Below, one piece after another: positions 12,249 to 23,897 of a stretch of DNA of 64,000 nt; the first letter of the stretch is position 1; every line of letters begins with the position of its first letter. A model generated the notes under the pieces. That model was not told the DNA's origin. It did no database searches and saw nothing but the letters and a program-made list of their open reading frames with translations. Origin of the DNA: Locusta migratoria (Eukaryota; Arthropoda; Insecta; Orthoptera; Acrididae); contig CM048746.1 in the NCBI GenBank assembly GCA_026315105.1, forward strand, positions 566,500,940-566,564,939, given 5' to 3'. Made by a program: the position numbers and the translations under genes.

Positions 12249-12906
12249 TCATCCCCACAGAGGGTGGTGATGACCTAAGTGCTGCAGCAAATGATGTAGC
12301 CATAGTAACTGGATGAAGCGGTTCATACTTTTTCTGTACTCTGCGTATGTCACTCGGTGCAAGGTCTTTATTTCCATGATTGTCTTTTCTTTACGTAGGA
12401 TGGTGCAGTCTGGCCAGCAGGGTGAATGGCTACAGTTCACACAGATGGGAGGCAGTGTACATAGAGCGTCCGTATGTGCTGGACACCCACAGTCCCTACC
12501 GGTAGATCTGGATTTACAGTGGGAGGACATGTGGCCAAATTTCCAGCATTTGAAGCACCTCATAGGGCAAGGAATGTAATGCTTCACATCTCCCCGGTAA
12601 ATCATAACCTTGACCTTCTCAGGCAGTGTATCACCTTACAAGGCCAGGATGATCTTTTGGGTCCCTATGTACAAGCCAGACGAAGTGGACACCTCGTCGC
12701 TCTAAGTTAGCGAGCAACTCGTCGTCAACCTGTAACAGCAGATCTTTATGGAAAATGATGCCTTGGACCATATTGAAGGACTTATGTGGTGTGATGTTCA
12801 CAGGGACACCACTCAGCTTGTCACAGGAAAGGAGCACCCACGATTGAACAGGGGATGTTGCTTCTATGAACACTGCACCACTTCTCATTTTCAACCTACC
12901 TAACAC
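12249..12906 (-). pseudogene. I-type LINE ORF1 (gag-like) C-terminal part
   Basis: The frame at 12631-12906 carries VPVNITPHKSFNMVQGII, the conserved region of I/Jockey ORF1 proteins before the zinc knuckles. The frame at 12249-12605 carries CPMRCFKCWKFGHMSSHC, a CCHC knuckle, then two further Cys-rich units (CGCPAHTDALC; CVNCSHSPCWPDC) and a TYAEYRK motif. These bind the element RNA in the ribonucleoprotein. A frameshift separates the two frames. The N-terminal part lies beyond a SINE at 13101-13302. Confidence 0.75.
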
Positions 12907-13100
12907 TCCGCCATACTTGTCTTCAAGATGTTTGATGAAAAAAAGAGGCTTAGTTGATGTAAATGAATTGCCATCTGTTCGTGATCACACCAGGAATTTG
13001 GGAGAGTATGGTTCATCCCTGTTTTTAGCTCTATGTTCTTCCCATAGCATGGCCAAGAAAGGGAACATATGTGGGTCATATGTCTCACCATTTAAGTCAA

Positions 13101-13302
13101 GCCGGCCGCGGTGGCCGAGGAGACTGAGGTGCTCCAGTCACGGTCTGCACGGTCACTATGGTCGGGGGTTCGAGTACCCCCTCGGGCATGGATATTTGTG
13201 CCGTCTTTAGTATAAGGTAATTGATAAGTAGTTTGTAAGTTTAGGGACTGATGACCCCGTAGATAAGTCCCATAAGCTTAACAAACATTTGAACATTTTG
13301 AA
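13101..13302 (+). repeat. tRNA-derived SINE (family A), copy in LINE ORF1
   Basis: The head has an A-box-like ggtggccgaggag and a B-box-like gggttcgagtacc, followed by the family body (tcgggcatggata, aagtttagggactgatgacc, aagtcccataagctta) and an acatttgaacatt tail. It is flanked by near-perfect direct repeats (tttaagtcaa at 13091-13100, ttaaagtcaa at 13303-13312), showing insertion into the older I element. Confidence 0.85.
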
Positions 13303-13819
13303 TTAAAGTCAATCTTTCCTCTCTTAGAGACAGCATTTTTGCTACTGCCCATGATATTAACGGCTTGTTTCATCCTGTCCCCACGAGCAGCTAGGGAACT
13401 ATACGTCCACAAAGGCAGAGCCCCACTTGCCTGGATAAGCCTTATACAACTGAGGAGTGGTAGGTTCCTCAGAGGTTGCTCGCTAACGACTGTTCAGCCT
13501 CAACAGCCATGTATCTCCTTGGCATGTAGCACAACTTGAGATTGAGGAAATGTACAACATTCCACCGCCGCACTGAATGATGGTCGTTGAAGCATGCACA
13601 TAGCTTACGGTGTGGCAGACTGTTGGCGTGACACAGTCCACAGCTCAGGACCCGGGTTCGCCCAAGCCTGTACTCAGCAAATTAATGCTAAGCCCTGACG
13701 GGAAAGAGTTGAGGGTATAAGGTTAGTGTTTAATGAATAATTATCTTTTACGAGTCAGATATATGTACAGTATTTAATAATCATTTTCTGAATATAGCAG
13801 GTGAATTAAACAGAACTTT

Positions 13820-16620
13820 AGCTCCTACAGATAATAATATAACTCTCTTAGAAAATATCAATAATGGAGGATAGGTAACAACTCACTGTAAAGAGGGTCA
13901 CTGAGCTGCTGACAGACACAAAAATAGATAATCACATTCACCCAACTTAAATTTTCGGCCATGTTCTTCATCAAAAAAGAAACACATACATTCAAGCAGT
14001 CACTCAGACAACTACACACACACAACTATCATGTCCAACCACTCCATCTCTTAGAAAATAGCATTCCAACACTGACAAGGGAGAGATTGAGTTAATAATT
14101 AAATCACTGAAGACTAAGGACTCTGTGGGTATGATGAGCTATCTAGCAGAATACGTAAGTCTGTTCCACTTCTATTAACCCAGTGCTTAGCCATACTGGT
14201 ACTTTTTCCTTTCTGAATTGCGAGTTCCCTTACAGATGTAAATACTCACTAGTGAAATCACTTTATAAAAAGGGAGAAAGGGGTAATGTAGACAACTTTA
14301 GACCTATTTCTATGTCATCAGTTTTTGGCAAAGTTATTGAAAAGGCTGTATATTTTGGGTTAATTGATCATTTTAATTCCCATAACTTGCTTTCAAATGT
14401 ACAGTTTGGTTTCAAAAATGGTTTAACAACTGATAAGCCTATATTCTGTCTTCCTGGGGAGCATTTAATGGATTTAATTAAAAAACCACGAGAACACTAG
14501 GTGCATTCTTTAACAAAAGTGTATGATTGTGTTGATTACAAGATAATGTTCCAACAGTACAAGATAGTGTAACAGAAGTTGGAACATTATGTAGTTAGGG
14601 GAGAAACTCACAATTGATTTACTTCTTACTTTAGTAACATACAGCAGAAGGTGATCCTCTGCAGTGTTGAAAACAACTATGATATGCGCTCTTAATGGGT
14701 AACAATTAACTTGGGGGGTATAATGTAACAATTAAAAAAAATTAGAGAAAAAATAATAATTTGCGGTCAAAGAAAGGATGATGTTTGTCTTAGTTTACTT
14801 TCATTAAAGTTTCTTTTTGATGTGCAAAAAGTTTTCCCCTAGAATATAGTTAATTGCTCCAGCTAGACTTGTCATTACCAGTACCTTTTCTCAATGTCAA
14901 GGGCACTTATTACTTTAAGGCCTTAATGTAGTTAAAATAAAATGCACTACTTTACAAATGAAAGACAAAACTTTCACTTTAAAATTTAATTAATCACCAG
15001 CTACACTTCCACATCTTTGTTACCAAACAGCATCAGATCTACTTAACCACTAACTAACTTAAAGAAAGAAAAGAAAGCAGCCACAGACATCAGAGATTTT
15101 CCTCATTAATAATGAGCTGTATAATTAATGAAATCCATAATCTATGACAATGAATCTAAAAATGTATTGTCAGTGAAGTCATTTGCGTTACATTTTTATG
15201 AAATAGAAAATAAGAAAAATATTCCCCACGAGAAAATAAATAAAAAATATAAATATAAAATAGCGAAAAAATTTCGTCTCATTATATATTGCTTATCATT
15301 TTGTACTACCCTGCTAAATGTATCGTTATGGGGCGGGATGGGGGGGGGGGGGAGAGGTGCCCCAGGGTTCTGTTTTGTGGCCTTTTGTTTCTCATTTATA
15401 TAAATGATATGCCTTCAGTCTTCAAATATAACAGGTAGTTCAGAGATATTTCTGTTGCTGAAGGATTTATTTCAATTCTTTATTCGTACAAAAAATCTGT
15501 ACAGATTACACAATGTTATTCACACACACACAAACACACACACACACAGGCAGGTTATAACAATGTAATATATTTCAATAGAGCTAAAGATTAAAGTCTA
15601 TTTGATTTTGCTTTAAGAACAGTGACTGCTTTTGCACACTCTTGTTTCTAGTCTATTATACCTCACACAGTCTAGTAATTCTGCCACTAAATAGAAGCAG
15701 TGATCTCTTATTATCGTTGGTTATACTGATGCAGTATCAAATAATGTAGTTAAAGAAATAATTTTGTGGCTTGTATAAAATAAATTGATGCTAAATCACA
15801 GTAAGACTCAGTTTTTAGAGTTACTAAGTCGCAATTCAACAAAAAGTGACATTTTGATTGCACAGAATGGATATATGATAAGTGAGACTGAATAGTTCAA
15901 AAATTGTATTGTTTATCATTATAACTGTTTCTAAAATAAGTGATATTTCAACACAAAAAGTACTCTCCTTTACATATTTTCATTCATTTATGATGTTTGG
16001 TGTTATTTTTTTGGGGTAACTCCTCTGATTCAAAATGGGTATTTATTGCACGGAAATGGACAGTTCAAGTAATATGTGCATAAGTGTATCTCTTGTCAGT
16101 CCCTGCTTTGTTTGGTAGTCTGGGAGTTCTGACACTGGCCTCTCAATACATATTTTCTTTAATGTATTTGTTGATAATAATATTTGATTGTTCCTAAGAG
16201 TTAGCAGCTTTCATTCAGTTTATACTACATAGAAATCGAATCTGCATTTGGATCACACTTCCTTGCCCCTTGTACAGAAAAGTGTGCATTATTCTGCCGC
16301 ATCCATTTTTAATAAGTTGCCACAAGAATTCAAAGAGCATAGCAGTAATCCACACAGTTTCAAGGCTAAATTGAATAGTTTCCTCATGGCTCACTCTTTC
16401 TATTCTGCTGAGTAATTCCTGGAAGAATTAAAAAAGTAAGCTAATTTGTATGTTACACTGTTGCTTCTTTTTATTTATGCTCAGACTTGTCATGTGTTTA
16501 TGACTGCTGTATGTTTCACTTTATCAATTACTATTCCTTTGTTTCAGTCTGATGAACTGACATGTTCCATGACCATTGAGGCTTGCTCCTCAATTTATAA
16601 ATAAACAAAACACAAAAATA
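13820..16620 (+). mobile_element. CR1/Jockey-like LINE remnant, heavily broken
   Basis: Fragments in order on the plus strand: an RT fingers frame at 14183-14500 with NVDNFRPISMSSVFGKVIEK and NVQFGFKNGLTTDKPIF; a palm fragment at about 15355-15420 equivalent to PQGSVLWPxxFLIYINDMP; and a C-terminal frame at about 16270-16420 equivalent to FNKLPQEFKE...FKAKLNSFL. The 3' end is AT-rich near 16560-16620 (ttataaataaac). A Penelope terminal fragment is inserted at 13858-14046. The 15440-16240 part is too diverged to read. Confidence 0.65.
13858..14046 (+). repeat. Penelope-end-derived short insertion with 14-bp TSD
   Basis: The insert is flanked by a perfect 14-bp duplication tctcttagaaaata at 13844-13857 and 14047-14060. 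It contains taggtaacaactcactg, ctgagctgctga, ttcggccatgttcttcatc and a CA-rich tail. This is the pattern seen in reverse at 18331-18600 and at the 3' end of the full Penelope element (57560-57660). It is either a solo Penelope terminus or a SINE-like derivative of it. Confidence 0.7.
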
Positions 16621-16621
16621 T

Positions 16622-17119
16622 ATAGCAGCCAACCAGTTGCATTAAAGTGTTTAATTAAAACCTTTACCTAGGTTTCAACAAAATTAATTTTGTCTTCTTC
16701 AAAAGTCAGATCTAAGAACAGTAATATACCAAACAATAATAGACTAGTTGTAGCAAAATATAACAATAACCATTACAAATAAAATACAGCACTGATGAGA
16801 ATATACTCACTAATCAGGTAAGAGTTGTACAGTTAGAATTCTGAGGATAACAGACATCATGCAGAAACCAATGTTGATGAGCAACAAGTCGCACAAATAA
16901 TACAGGTTTTGAAGCTTTTTAGGTAGGTACTACCTACTTGCAAACTGGAGTCGGCCATTAAGCATATTTGAATAAAGAAAATTGTCCTACCAATTGTATA
17001 TTATTGTTTGGCATATTACTTTTCTTAGGTCCAACTTCTGAAGAAGACAAAATTAATTTTATCAAAACCTAGGTAAAAGTTTAATTAAACCCATTTTAAT
17101 GCAACTGGTTGGCTGCTAT
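16622..17119. mobile_element. Foldback element with long terminal inverted repeats
   Basis: The first ~125 bp (atagcagccaaccagttgc ... taaaaccttt acctagg ... aattaattttgtcttcttc ... accaaacaataata) recur in reverse complement at about 16985-17119. The arms enclose about 240 bp without coding potential. This makes a MITE-like foldback of about 498 bp that could extrude as a hairpin. No clear target duplication longer than TA. Superfamily unknown; the gaagaagac block faintly recalls Penelope ends. Confidence 0.7.
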
Positions 17120-17576
17120 TTATTCTAAAAAATTATACATTCTACCATTGCTGAACCACAACCATGTTCAAGATTTTGAAACACAAAAGTAACTGTTGTT
17201 GCTAGGATTACCTTATGGTCACTAAAATCAGTTTCAATTTGGACTAATTTTCAAGGTCTTGTATATGAGTTGCCATTAGATTTAACATAATTCCCCATAT
17301 ATGAGCTGCCAATCTAAATGTTTTACAACATTTCTCAGCAAATATTGGTATTTCACATCAAATTTCACCATACCCACCACTTAAAATATTGTAATCATTC
17401 AAATCAATTGTCAGATGCTTAAAGACTCCTCCAATGATGACTGTCATTGAGAAAAACTTACTTGTAGCCTGATACTAGTTTCACTAAGAATACTATATCC
17501 ACTTGAAGTCAAAGTCAAAATTACATATGCCACTAGACCTTTACCCTCTTCTTTATCTTCTACAACAGCACACTGG

Positions 17577-17624
<48 letters not shown>

Positions 17625-17842
17625 CTCATTTACAAGTTTGTATATATGGCATGATTTACATAATGATTAAAAACACAGGAAAATTTATACTCTTACTTTA
17701 AATATTGTTTTATACATTGTTGTATAATAAGTTCATTTCTTATCCAGTAAACAGTAAGTTATTGCCACAAAGAATCAAATACTGACTGAAATATCCCTTC
17801 TATGCAAAATTATCTAAAGGATATGTGCATTTCTATTAACAG
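17120..17842. other. Intron sequence with 46-bp poly-A tract
   Basis: No gene seen. A pure A run occupies 17577-17622, possibly the tail of a degraded retroposon, 221 bp before a PYROXD2 exon. Confidence 0.55.
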
Positions 17843-17950
17843 GTTTTTGACAATATTGAAGAATTTGCTCCTGGATTTACAAAGAGTGTGCTTGGGAAAG
17901 AAGTTCTGAGCCCACCAGATATTGAAAGAGAGTTCGGACTCACTGGTGGC
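17843..17950 (+). CDS. PYROXD2: PYROXD2, penultimate coding exon
   Basis: The exon has exactly 36 codons, phase 0 at both ends. Its acceptor AG is at 17841-17842 (ttctattaacag) and its donor is gtaagt at 17951. It encodes a segment starting VFDNIEEFAPGF and ending DIEREFGLTGG. This corresponds to the PYROXD2 block that follows the YAKL end of the previous exon without a gap. The exon is an island in repeats: a 46-bp poly-A tract lies 221 bp upstream, and a GT/GTT microsatellite lies 132 bp downstream. No stop or frameshift is present. Identification rests on protein similarity recalled for the family and on the clean splice phase. Confidence 0.9.
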
Positions 17951-18080
17951 GTAAGTAAAGATCCTAGGATTGTTATTAATTTGCATTTCTTATTGTGTCA
18001 TTTATCTTCTCATTCATCTTTTCAAAAAAATACATGTGCATTATACAGTCATGGTTCCAAATTACCCTCACTTAATAATC

Positions 18081-18081
<1 letters not shown>

Positions 18082-18146
<65 letters not shown>
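18082..18146. repeat. Compound (GT)n-(TTG)n microsatellite
   Basis: A pure GT run from about 18082 passes directly into TTG repeats to 18146, 132 bp downstream of a PYROXD2 exon. The Cys/Val-rich open frames over it are artefacts. Confidence 0.95.
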
Positions 18147-18147
<1 letters not shown>

Positions 18148-18330
18148 TGAACACTAAAGTGCTTTTATTAAGCAAGGTTCTTTTGGAGGCAGTACATTAT
18201 TGCCTTCCTTCAACCTTTGAACCGAGTTATCCAGCCAGCTATAAGGGAACCTATAGAATAAGATGGATTGTAAACAATGGTATAACTTGATTTTTTACAT
18301 CTACAATCATTGCCAAGGGTGAAATAACAC

Positions 18331-18600
18331 AACATAATAAGAATAGTTTACCACTCACCATAAAGACGTATAATGATCTGTGGCAATCACATAAAGAAGA
18401 CACACATACAACACTTAAGCTAGCAGACATTAACCTTTTAGTGTCTTTCAGCAGCTCAGCAAGCCTCTTTACAGTGAGTTATTACCTATCCTCCATTATA
18501 AACATTAACCTTCTTCAGAAAACAGAGCATTCACACAATCGCTCAGGAACACCTCACAGTCACACAACCGAAATCTCTGACTGCTGCACTCCGAAGTGCT
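18331..18600 (-). repeat. Penelope terminal fragment
   Basis: In reverse complement the order matches the insertion at 13858-14046: ggaggataggtaat, aactcactgtaaagagg, ctgagctgctgaaagac, then a region with an aagaag motif and CA-rich sequence. No ORF. Old copy in a PYROXD2 intron. Confidence 0.6.
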
Positions 18601-18920
18601 ATATCAATACTTTACATACATGTTTGATTGAAATTGCTTGTTACAGTCCATGATCACACATGATGAAATAACTCAACACAAACATGCTAGAGTAAGAAAC
18701 TGAAGTATTGAATTCGTTGTGAAAAATATATTATTGCACTTTGCTTGAAAACCCTGCCTAGTCGAAAAAACTCTCTCACCAAACCCTGTGACACAGTAGA
18801 CAATGGTGAGGAGTATTTAGATAGCAAACAAACAGTGAGGATTGTTACAAGACTTGGGGAAGAAAATGATGGAAAGTGAGGTGAGCAGAAAGAAGGGGAA
18901 GAAGGAGATGTATTAATTTT

Positions 18921-19365
18921 TGTGTCTTGTCGCTGCCGGTTGTCCTGGGTGTCGGTGGCTGAGTAGAGAGAGACTGACACAGGGAAGTAGGACGCACTTG
19001 CATGCAGGTACGGAGTCTGAGGTGACCAGCCAGTGGGACAGCAGAAACTATAAACACTATGCTAGATTAGTACAAGATATATATTTCGTAGAAATATTAC
19101 AATACTTAACTTCCATAGCTGCCGAATAGTAGAATGCTTTCCTAACATAGTTTATCTTGAAAACTAGGTATTAGCCTGCCTCCTGATGAGAGTCTTATCT
19201 AGTGTCTGCCCTATTGCCAAGTGGTCAATACAGTTCAGTGGTGGTCGTGAGTAGGGTTGCAGCAGAGGGCACTCACAGCTGACATCTTAAGATCGCCGTG
19301 CCGTGTTTGCAGGGCAGCGCGCAGCGAAAATGCGTAGCACCCACTTCACACTTGTGTGATCCCCA
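18921..19365 (-). repeat. Gypsy-1 3' LTR
   Basis: Shares with 25131-25573 the blocks gtgtcggtggctga, aacacagggaagtagga, gtctgaggtgaccagccag, aactataaacactatgc and ctatgctagattagtacaag. It starts tgtgtc and ends near cca at 19365, giving TG...CA ends in element orientation. Confidence 0.82.
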
Positions 19366-19882
19366 CGAACCCCCCCCCCCCCCTCTTCAAAATGCCGCAC
19401 CATCATGGCGTAGAGCTGAAGGCCATGCCAGCGGCACTGGGAAGAGGGCCTGGGCGGGTACGTTACTGGTGGGACGGGCATCGTAACTGAGGCTGGGATC
19501 AAGATGCCGTCCGTACTCCGGTATCCACCTTGCGATCCTCTGCAAAATCCACCAAAATGAGTAAAAGTGCGCACACCTCCGCCCAGAGGGAACAGGTCGT
19601 CATCTGCTGAGGTGGGTGGCCCAGGCTGGGGGAGCGGCACACATGGCCCTGAAGTCCCTCTCAGTAATGCAAGCAGCGACAGTGGCAGTGGGGCCGATTA
19701 CAACAGAGGTGCATCAACCTCCATCGGGACAAATTGTAGTCTGGGGATGTTGGGCCCATCGAGGAGCGATGTGGCTGTGCTCTCTGACACTGAACTGGGT
19801 CTGGAATCAAGAAATCAGAGATAGGATAAACACCATGTACAGCACCAGTGTAAAAACCTGAAAACTCAAAGTGCCATATCAC

Positions 19883-20644
19883 TCAGTGTGTGGGAGGCTG
19901 CAGCAGGTGAAGGAGAGTGCAGTGATAGTGGCTGTGTAGCATCTCAGCAGGAGATGGGCCATCACATGGCATGCACCAATATGTAGACAGAAAAATTTGA
20001 AGAGCTTGCTGCATGGAGTGCTGACCTTTCATCTTTTCCATGTGTGACTTAAATGCTCGAACAAAATGTTCTGCTTCACCATTGCACTGAGGCTGAAAAG
20101 GTGCAGTGGTGATGTGCTGAATGCCATTCACATGACAAAACTGTTCAAATTCTGCACTAACAAACTGAGGTCCATTGTCACTGACAATAGTTTCAGGCAA
20201 ACCTTCGATGCAAAACACTGATGTTAAGGCATTGATTGTTCTAGACGCCGTCATTGAGTTTATGGCAATCACAAAAGAAAATTTGCTAAAGTGTCTACAA
20301 TGATTAACCAGCACGTATTCCAGATAGGTCTGGCAAAGTCAATGTGTAAATGTTGCCATGGTCCCTTGGGGTATGGCCAGTCCGAGAAACTTTATGGAGG
20401 AGCTGCCTGATGCTCTGCACAAGTCATACACTGTGACATCAAGCTCTTTATCTAGGTGTCCATACCAACCCAGATACAATGACATCTGGCCAGTTGCTTT
20501 GTCTGAACGATTTCCCAATTCCTTGATGCAGGAGGTGTAATGCTTATCATTGCAGGAAACAAGGAACAAGCACTCTTGTTTGGTTGTTGTCAGTATGTAA
20601 TAACAGAACACCCTGACTTTAAGACAATGCATGACATTGCGCAA
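19883..20644 (-). pseudogene. Gypsy-1 integrase region
   Basis: The frame at 19883-20314 holds IVSDNGPQFVSAEFEQFC (second catalytic Asp) and PFQPQCNGEAEHFVRAFK (catalytic Glu), diagnostic of Ty3/gypsy integrase. The zinc-binding N-terminal region at 20339-20644 is degraded. Stops separate the parts, so it is non-functional. Confidence 0.85.
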
Positions 20645-20767
20645 AATAATGTTGAATCAGAGGCCAGTCAATGTCTTTGGCTCTGGCAGGCCACCCAGAG
20701 AGAACAAACCGTGTTACCACACTTAGTTCTGCATCCACAGCTGTTTCCTGTGCAAAGCAATGAATGT

Positions 20768-21914
20768 TCAAAGGGAAGTCTGCAACAGTGGAAGCATGTT
20801 TGGAATTATCTGACAACATGCCAGGTCTGAAGAGTCGAATGACACATCCTGTCCAACCAGAAGTCGGGAAATTGTTTCCACATTGGCATGTGTAGTGGTA
20901 GGTTGGTACAAAATCTCATACTGATAATTGGAAAGTATCAAAAACCACATCTGAAGCTTCTGTGCTGTTCGTGGTGGAATTGGCTTTGTGGGTGAGAACA
21001 ATGACGTGAGAGGCTTGTGGTCTGTCAGCAAATGGAATTTTCTACCATAGAGATAATGATGAAACTTTGTGACACCATAAATAATTGCTAAGGCTAGCAC
21101 TACAGGCTTCTTTGGGTCAAAGAGAATCAAACATACATCACTGAGTAGTGCAGACTTTAATTTGTCAAAGACAACCTGGCAATCTTTAGATCTTACAAAA
21201 GGAACATTCTTCCTACGTAAGCAATACAGTGGAGCTGCAATCTGAGAGGTATTCGGAATAAATCTGAAATAATAGTTTAGCTTTCCCATTACTGCTTGCA
21301 ATTTTTACACATTCTTAGGAGAAGGCAAGTCTTTGATTGCTCGAAGATGTGACTGTAACAGATGGATTCCTTAGCATTAATCACATAGCCTAGATACTCT
21401 ATTTCAGTTTGAAAAAATGAACACTTTGCTTTATTGCAGCATAGACCTACTGTAGTCAACACTTTGAAAAGGCACTCCAAGATTGATAAATGTCCTTCAA
21501 TTGTGTGCCTCAAGACCACAATATTGTCTACATATTTTGAGCAGCACAGTACAGAAACTGTCAGCTGTTCCAAACAATGCTGAAAAATAGCAGAGGTGGA
21601 AAAACTGCCAAAGGGTAGGCATTGAAGTTGAAAAGGCCCATTCGAGTATTAATGGGTAAGGGCAGAGGGTAAGTGTCTACAATTGTTTGATTGTTCATTT
21701 TTGATTTAAAGTCCTCACAGAGACAAAGTTTTCCTGATGGCTTGATTAGAATCACTAAAGGTGAGGTCCACTGACTCGCAGAAACAGGAGAAATCGCCAC
21801 CCTATCCAGCCAACGTTTAAGTTCTTCAGCAGCTTTATCATGAAGGGCAATAGGCGATTGTCTAGCTTTACGAAATTTTGGTACTACAGAGTCTTTTAAA
21901 ATTACATGTGCCAC
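20768..21914 (-). pseudogene. Gypsy-1 reverse transcriptase and RNase H
   Basis: The fingers motif WTSPLVILIKPSGKLCLCEDFK lies in the frame at 21561-21914, the palm in 21289-21573, and the connection/RNase H (KFHHYLYGRKFHLLTDHKPL) in 20768-21301. The normal YVDD box reads YVDN at 21523-21534, so one catalytic Asp is lost. Part of the RNase H N-terminal half is deleted. Frameshifts separate the three frames. Confidence 0.85.
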
Positions 21915-22194
21915 AAAGTCATTTGCACACCTAGTTCAACAAGTCACTATATTTTTCACACAATGGATTGATTTTGTCCTGAGGCACTATTGACAAAATC
22001 TGAAACACATCACTTTGAATTGATTAACCAAACAGGTCCAATGCATTGAGTCCAAAAATGTTCTGAGAAGATTTGGTCTGTAGAATTACAAAAGTGACTG
22101 TTTTGGTAATGCCTTGAAATGAGGCAGGCAGACTACACATTCCCAGCATGGGAATATTTTGTCCTGTATATGCTTTTAGCTCCTGTTGAGACGG

Positions 22195-23380
22195 TTACAA
22201 TTTTGGCGAACCCAGAAGTTCATACATGTCTTTATTCATTATTGTGATAGCGGAGCCAGTATTGAGCTGAAATTGCACAGTCTTATTTGCCTCAGAAAGA
22301 GTCACAAAAAGTTTTTGCCTTTGGCGCATGACATATGCGCGAATGTGGGCGACGTCTGATACAGTTTGTTTGCTGCACTTGCACATGTGCAGGCCACATA
22401 CTGAAGGAAGAGGCATAGAATCGGCACACAAAAGGTTAAAAACACTATCTTTAGATGGCACCTGCACTAAACTGCCTTGCCGCATATCAGAATCACAGGT
22501 ACATGATTGCGAGCATGAGAAACTCTTTTGCTGCAAGTCACTGGCACTACTGGTAGATGGCACTGCCACTGGATCTGCTTCTGCGCAAGCATGTGAGGCT
22601 ACCTCAGATTCACCAACTACTGCAATGAACTTAGTCTGAGTAAGTCTACTGTCACTAGCTACACAGTACTGGGCACTTTCAGAAGGATAGGTTGCAGAAG
22701 GCACTAGGTTCAGTACACGATTGCATTGTACATAGTCTGTTGCTTGTCCAGAACCCTTTTCTATTGAAAACTTTGATGCGCTCAACAGCACTTGTGATGT
22801 GGCTCACTACTATTTGTTGCCGTAGGCACAGAAGAACTTTCTTGCATTTGAGAGTCAAGGAAAGCACTGTCCAAGTCCACAGCATGTATGACATTTACTG
22901 CATTAACTGTTCTCGCACTCTGCAAAGCACTGTTTCTAACGGTGCTGTTCTTGGAATTTTTGTTCTGCATACACACTGCCTGTACATGTCCTGATTTGCC
23001 ACATCGATAACAAATGGTGTTGCGAGATACACACTAGAGGCAAGATTTACAAACATTTTTCTGAAAAGAGCGTTGGTGCCTGTTATTCACATTACTTTGT
23101 CTCACAAGACGGGGCAACCTTTGTGTCACACTTTTACACTGGCTACTGTTTACTGTCTGTTCAGCACAGCAAGTAGAATTGTAAGAATCACTAGGGCTAG
23201 ACTGTGGCTATTAAAGCGTCCGTTACTGTGTACTGAATTAACACTGTGGCTTTGCATTTGTACGTCTGCCATGTCGAAGGTGTCATGTGCTTCAATAAGC
23301 TCCAGTACACTATCTAATGAGGGATCAGACTGTTTCAGAATCAATGCCCTATTTCTTGGGTCCTGAATGTTCTGCGTTAT
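22195..23380 (-). pseudogene. Gypsy-1 gag C-terminus and protease
   Basis: The zinc knuckle CYRCGKSGHVQAVC is at 22971-23012. The protease core reads VQFQLNTGSAITIMNK around 22250-22270; the catalytic Asp of the usual DTG is Asn (codon at 22261-22263). The gag helix region (LKQSDPSLDSVLELIEAHDT) lies at 23240-23344. The frame is interrupted near 23030 by a stop. Confidence 0.8.
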
Positions 23381-23403
23381 AGCATCTCATAACTTAATTT
23401 ATA

Positions 23404-23847
23404 TCTATAAATGTGAATGTCTGTTTGGTGTACGCTTATCACGTCTGAACCACAAGACATAGAGAACAAAAAATTTATACAGTTACTAATGTCTACCCAG
23501 GGAAGGCTTTAGGTATGGTTTTATGGCGATCGGATAGCTATTTATCTATATATATTAATGTGAATGTCTGTTCGGTGTACGCTTATCACGTTCTTACGAC
23601 ATGACGCAGAGACTTAAATATTTGTACAGTTACTAATTTATACCTGAGGAAGGTTTTAGGCATGGTTTTATATCAATCTGATAGATATTTAGTAATTTGA
23701 AGAATATAGTCAAAATGCGGAACAATAATTAATCTTTGAAAATTGTATTTACTCTTTGAAAATGGTTTTATTGGTTGCAGTGTTACTTGAGGGTTGATAA
23801 TGATAAAAGGGTGGAGGGATGGAAATTTATCAGTGTATATAAAATTC

Positions 23848-23897
<50 letters not shown>

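Larger units (their letters stand above)
9783..13740 (-). mobile_element. I-type LINE, 3'-truncated and broken
   Basis: On the minus strand the order is 5' leader (about 13360-13740), ORF1 gag (about 13360-12250, interrupted by a SINE), apurinic-type endonuclease, then the start of reverse transcriptase, which stops near 9783. The RNase H domain expected in I-group elements is missing, so the 3' part has been lost. The leader resembles that of the second I element at 46.9-47.5 kb (shared order cagcaaattaatgcta / cagcgaattacgcatta). Stops and frameshifts occur throughout. Confidence 0.75.

Noticed and set aside
13101..13302. Possible tRNA genes at the B-box sequences of SINE copies
   Set aside because: Heads lack foldable acceptor/T arms, carry SINE bodies and sit between target duplications; these are SINEs, not tRNA genes.
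17444..17629. Phe-rich minus-strand ORF
   Set aside because: It reads through the 46-bp poly-A tract; the remainder has no homology.
19175..19200. Hammerhead ribozyme core (ctgatgag) in the gypsy-1 LTR or Penelope ends
   Set aside because: No matching GAAAC core and pairing stems at the required spacing; Penelope elements can carry hammerheads, but I could not find one here.
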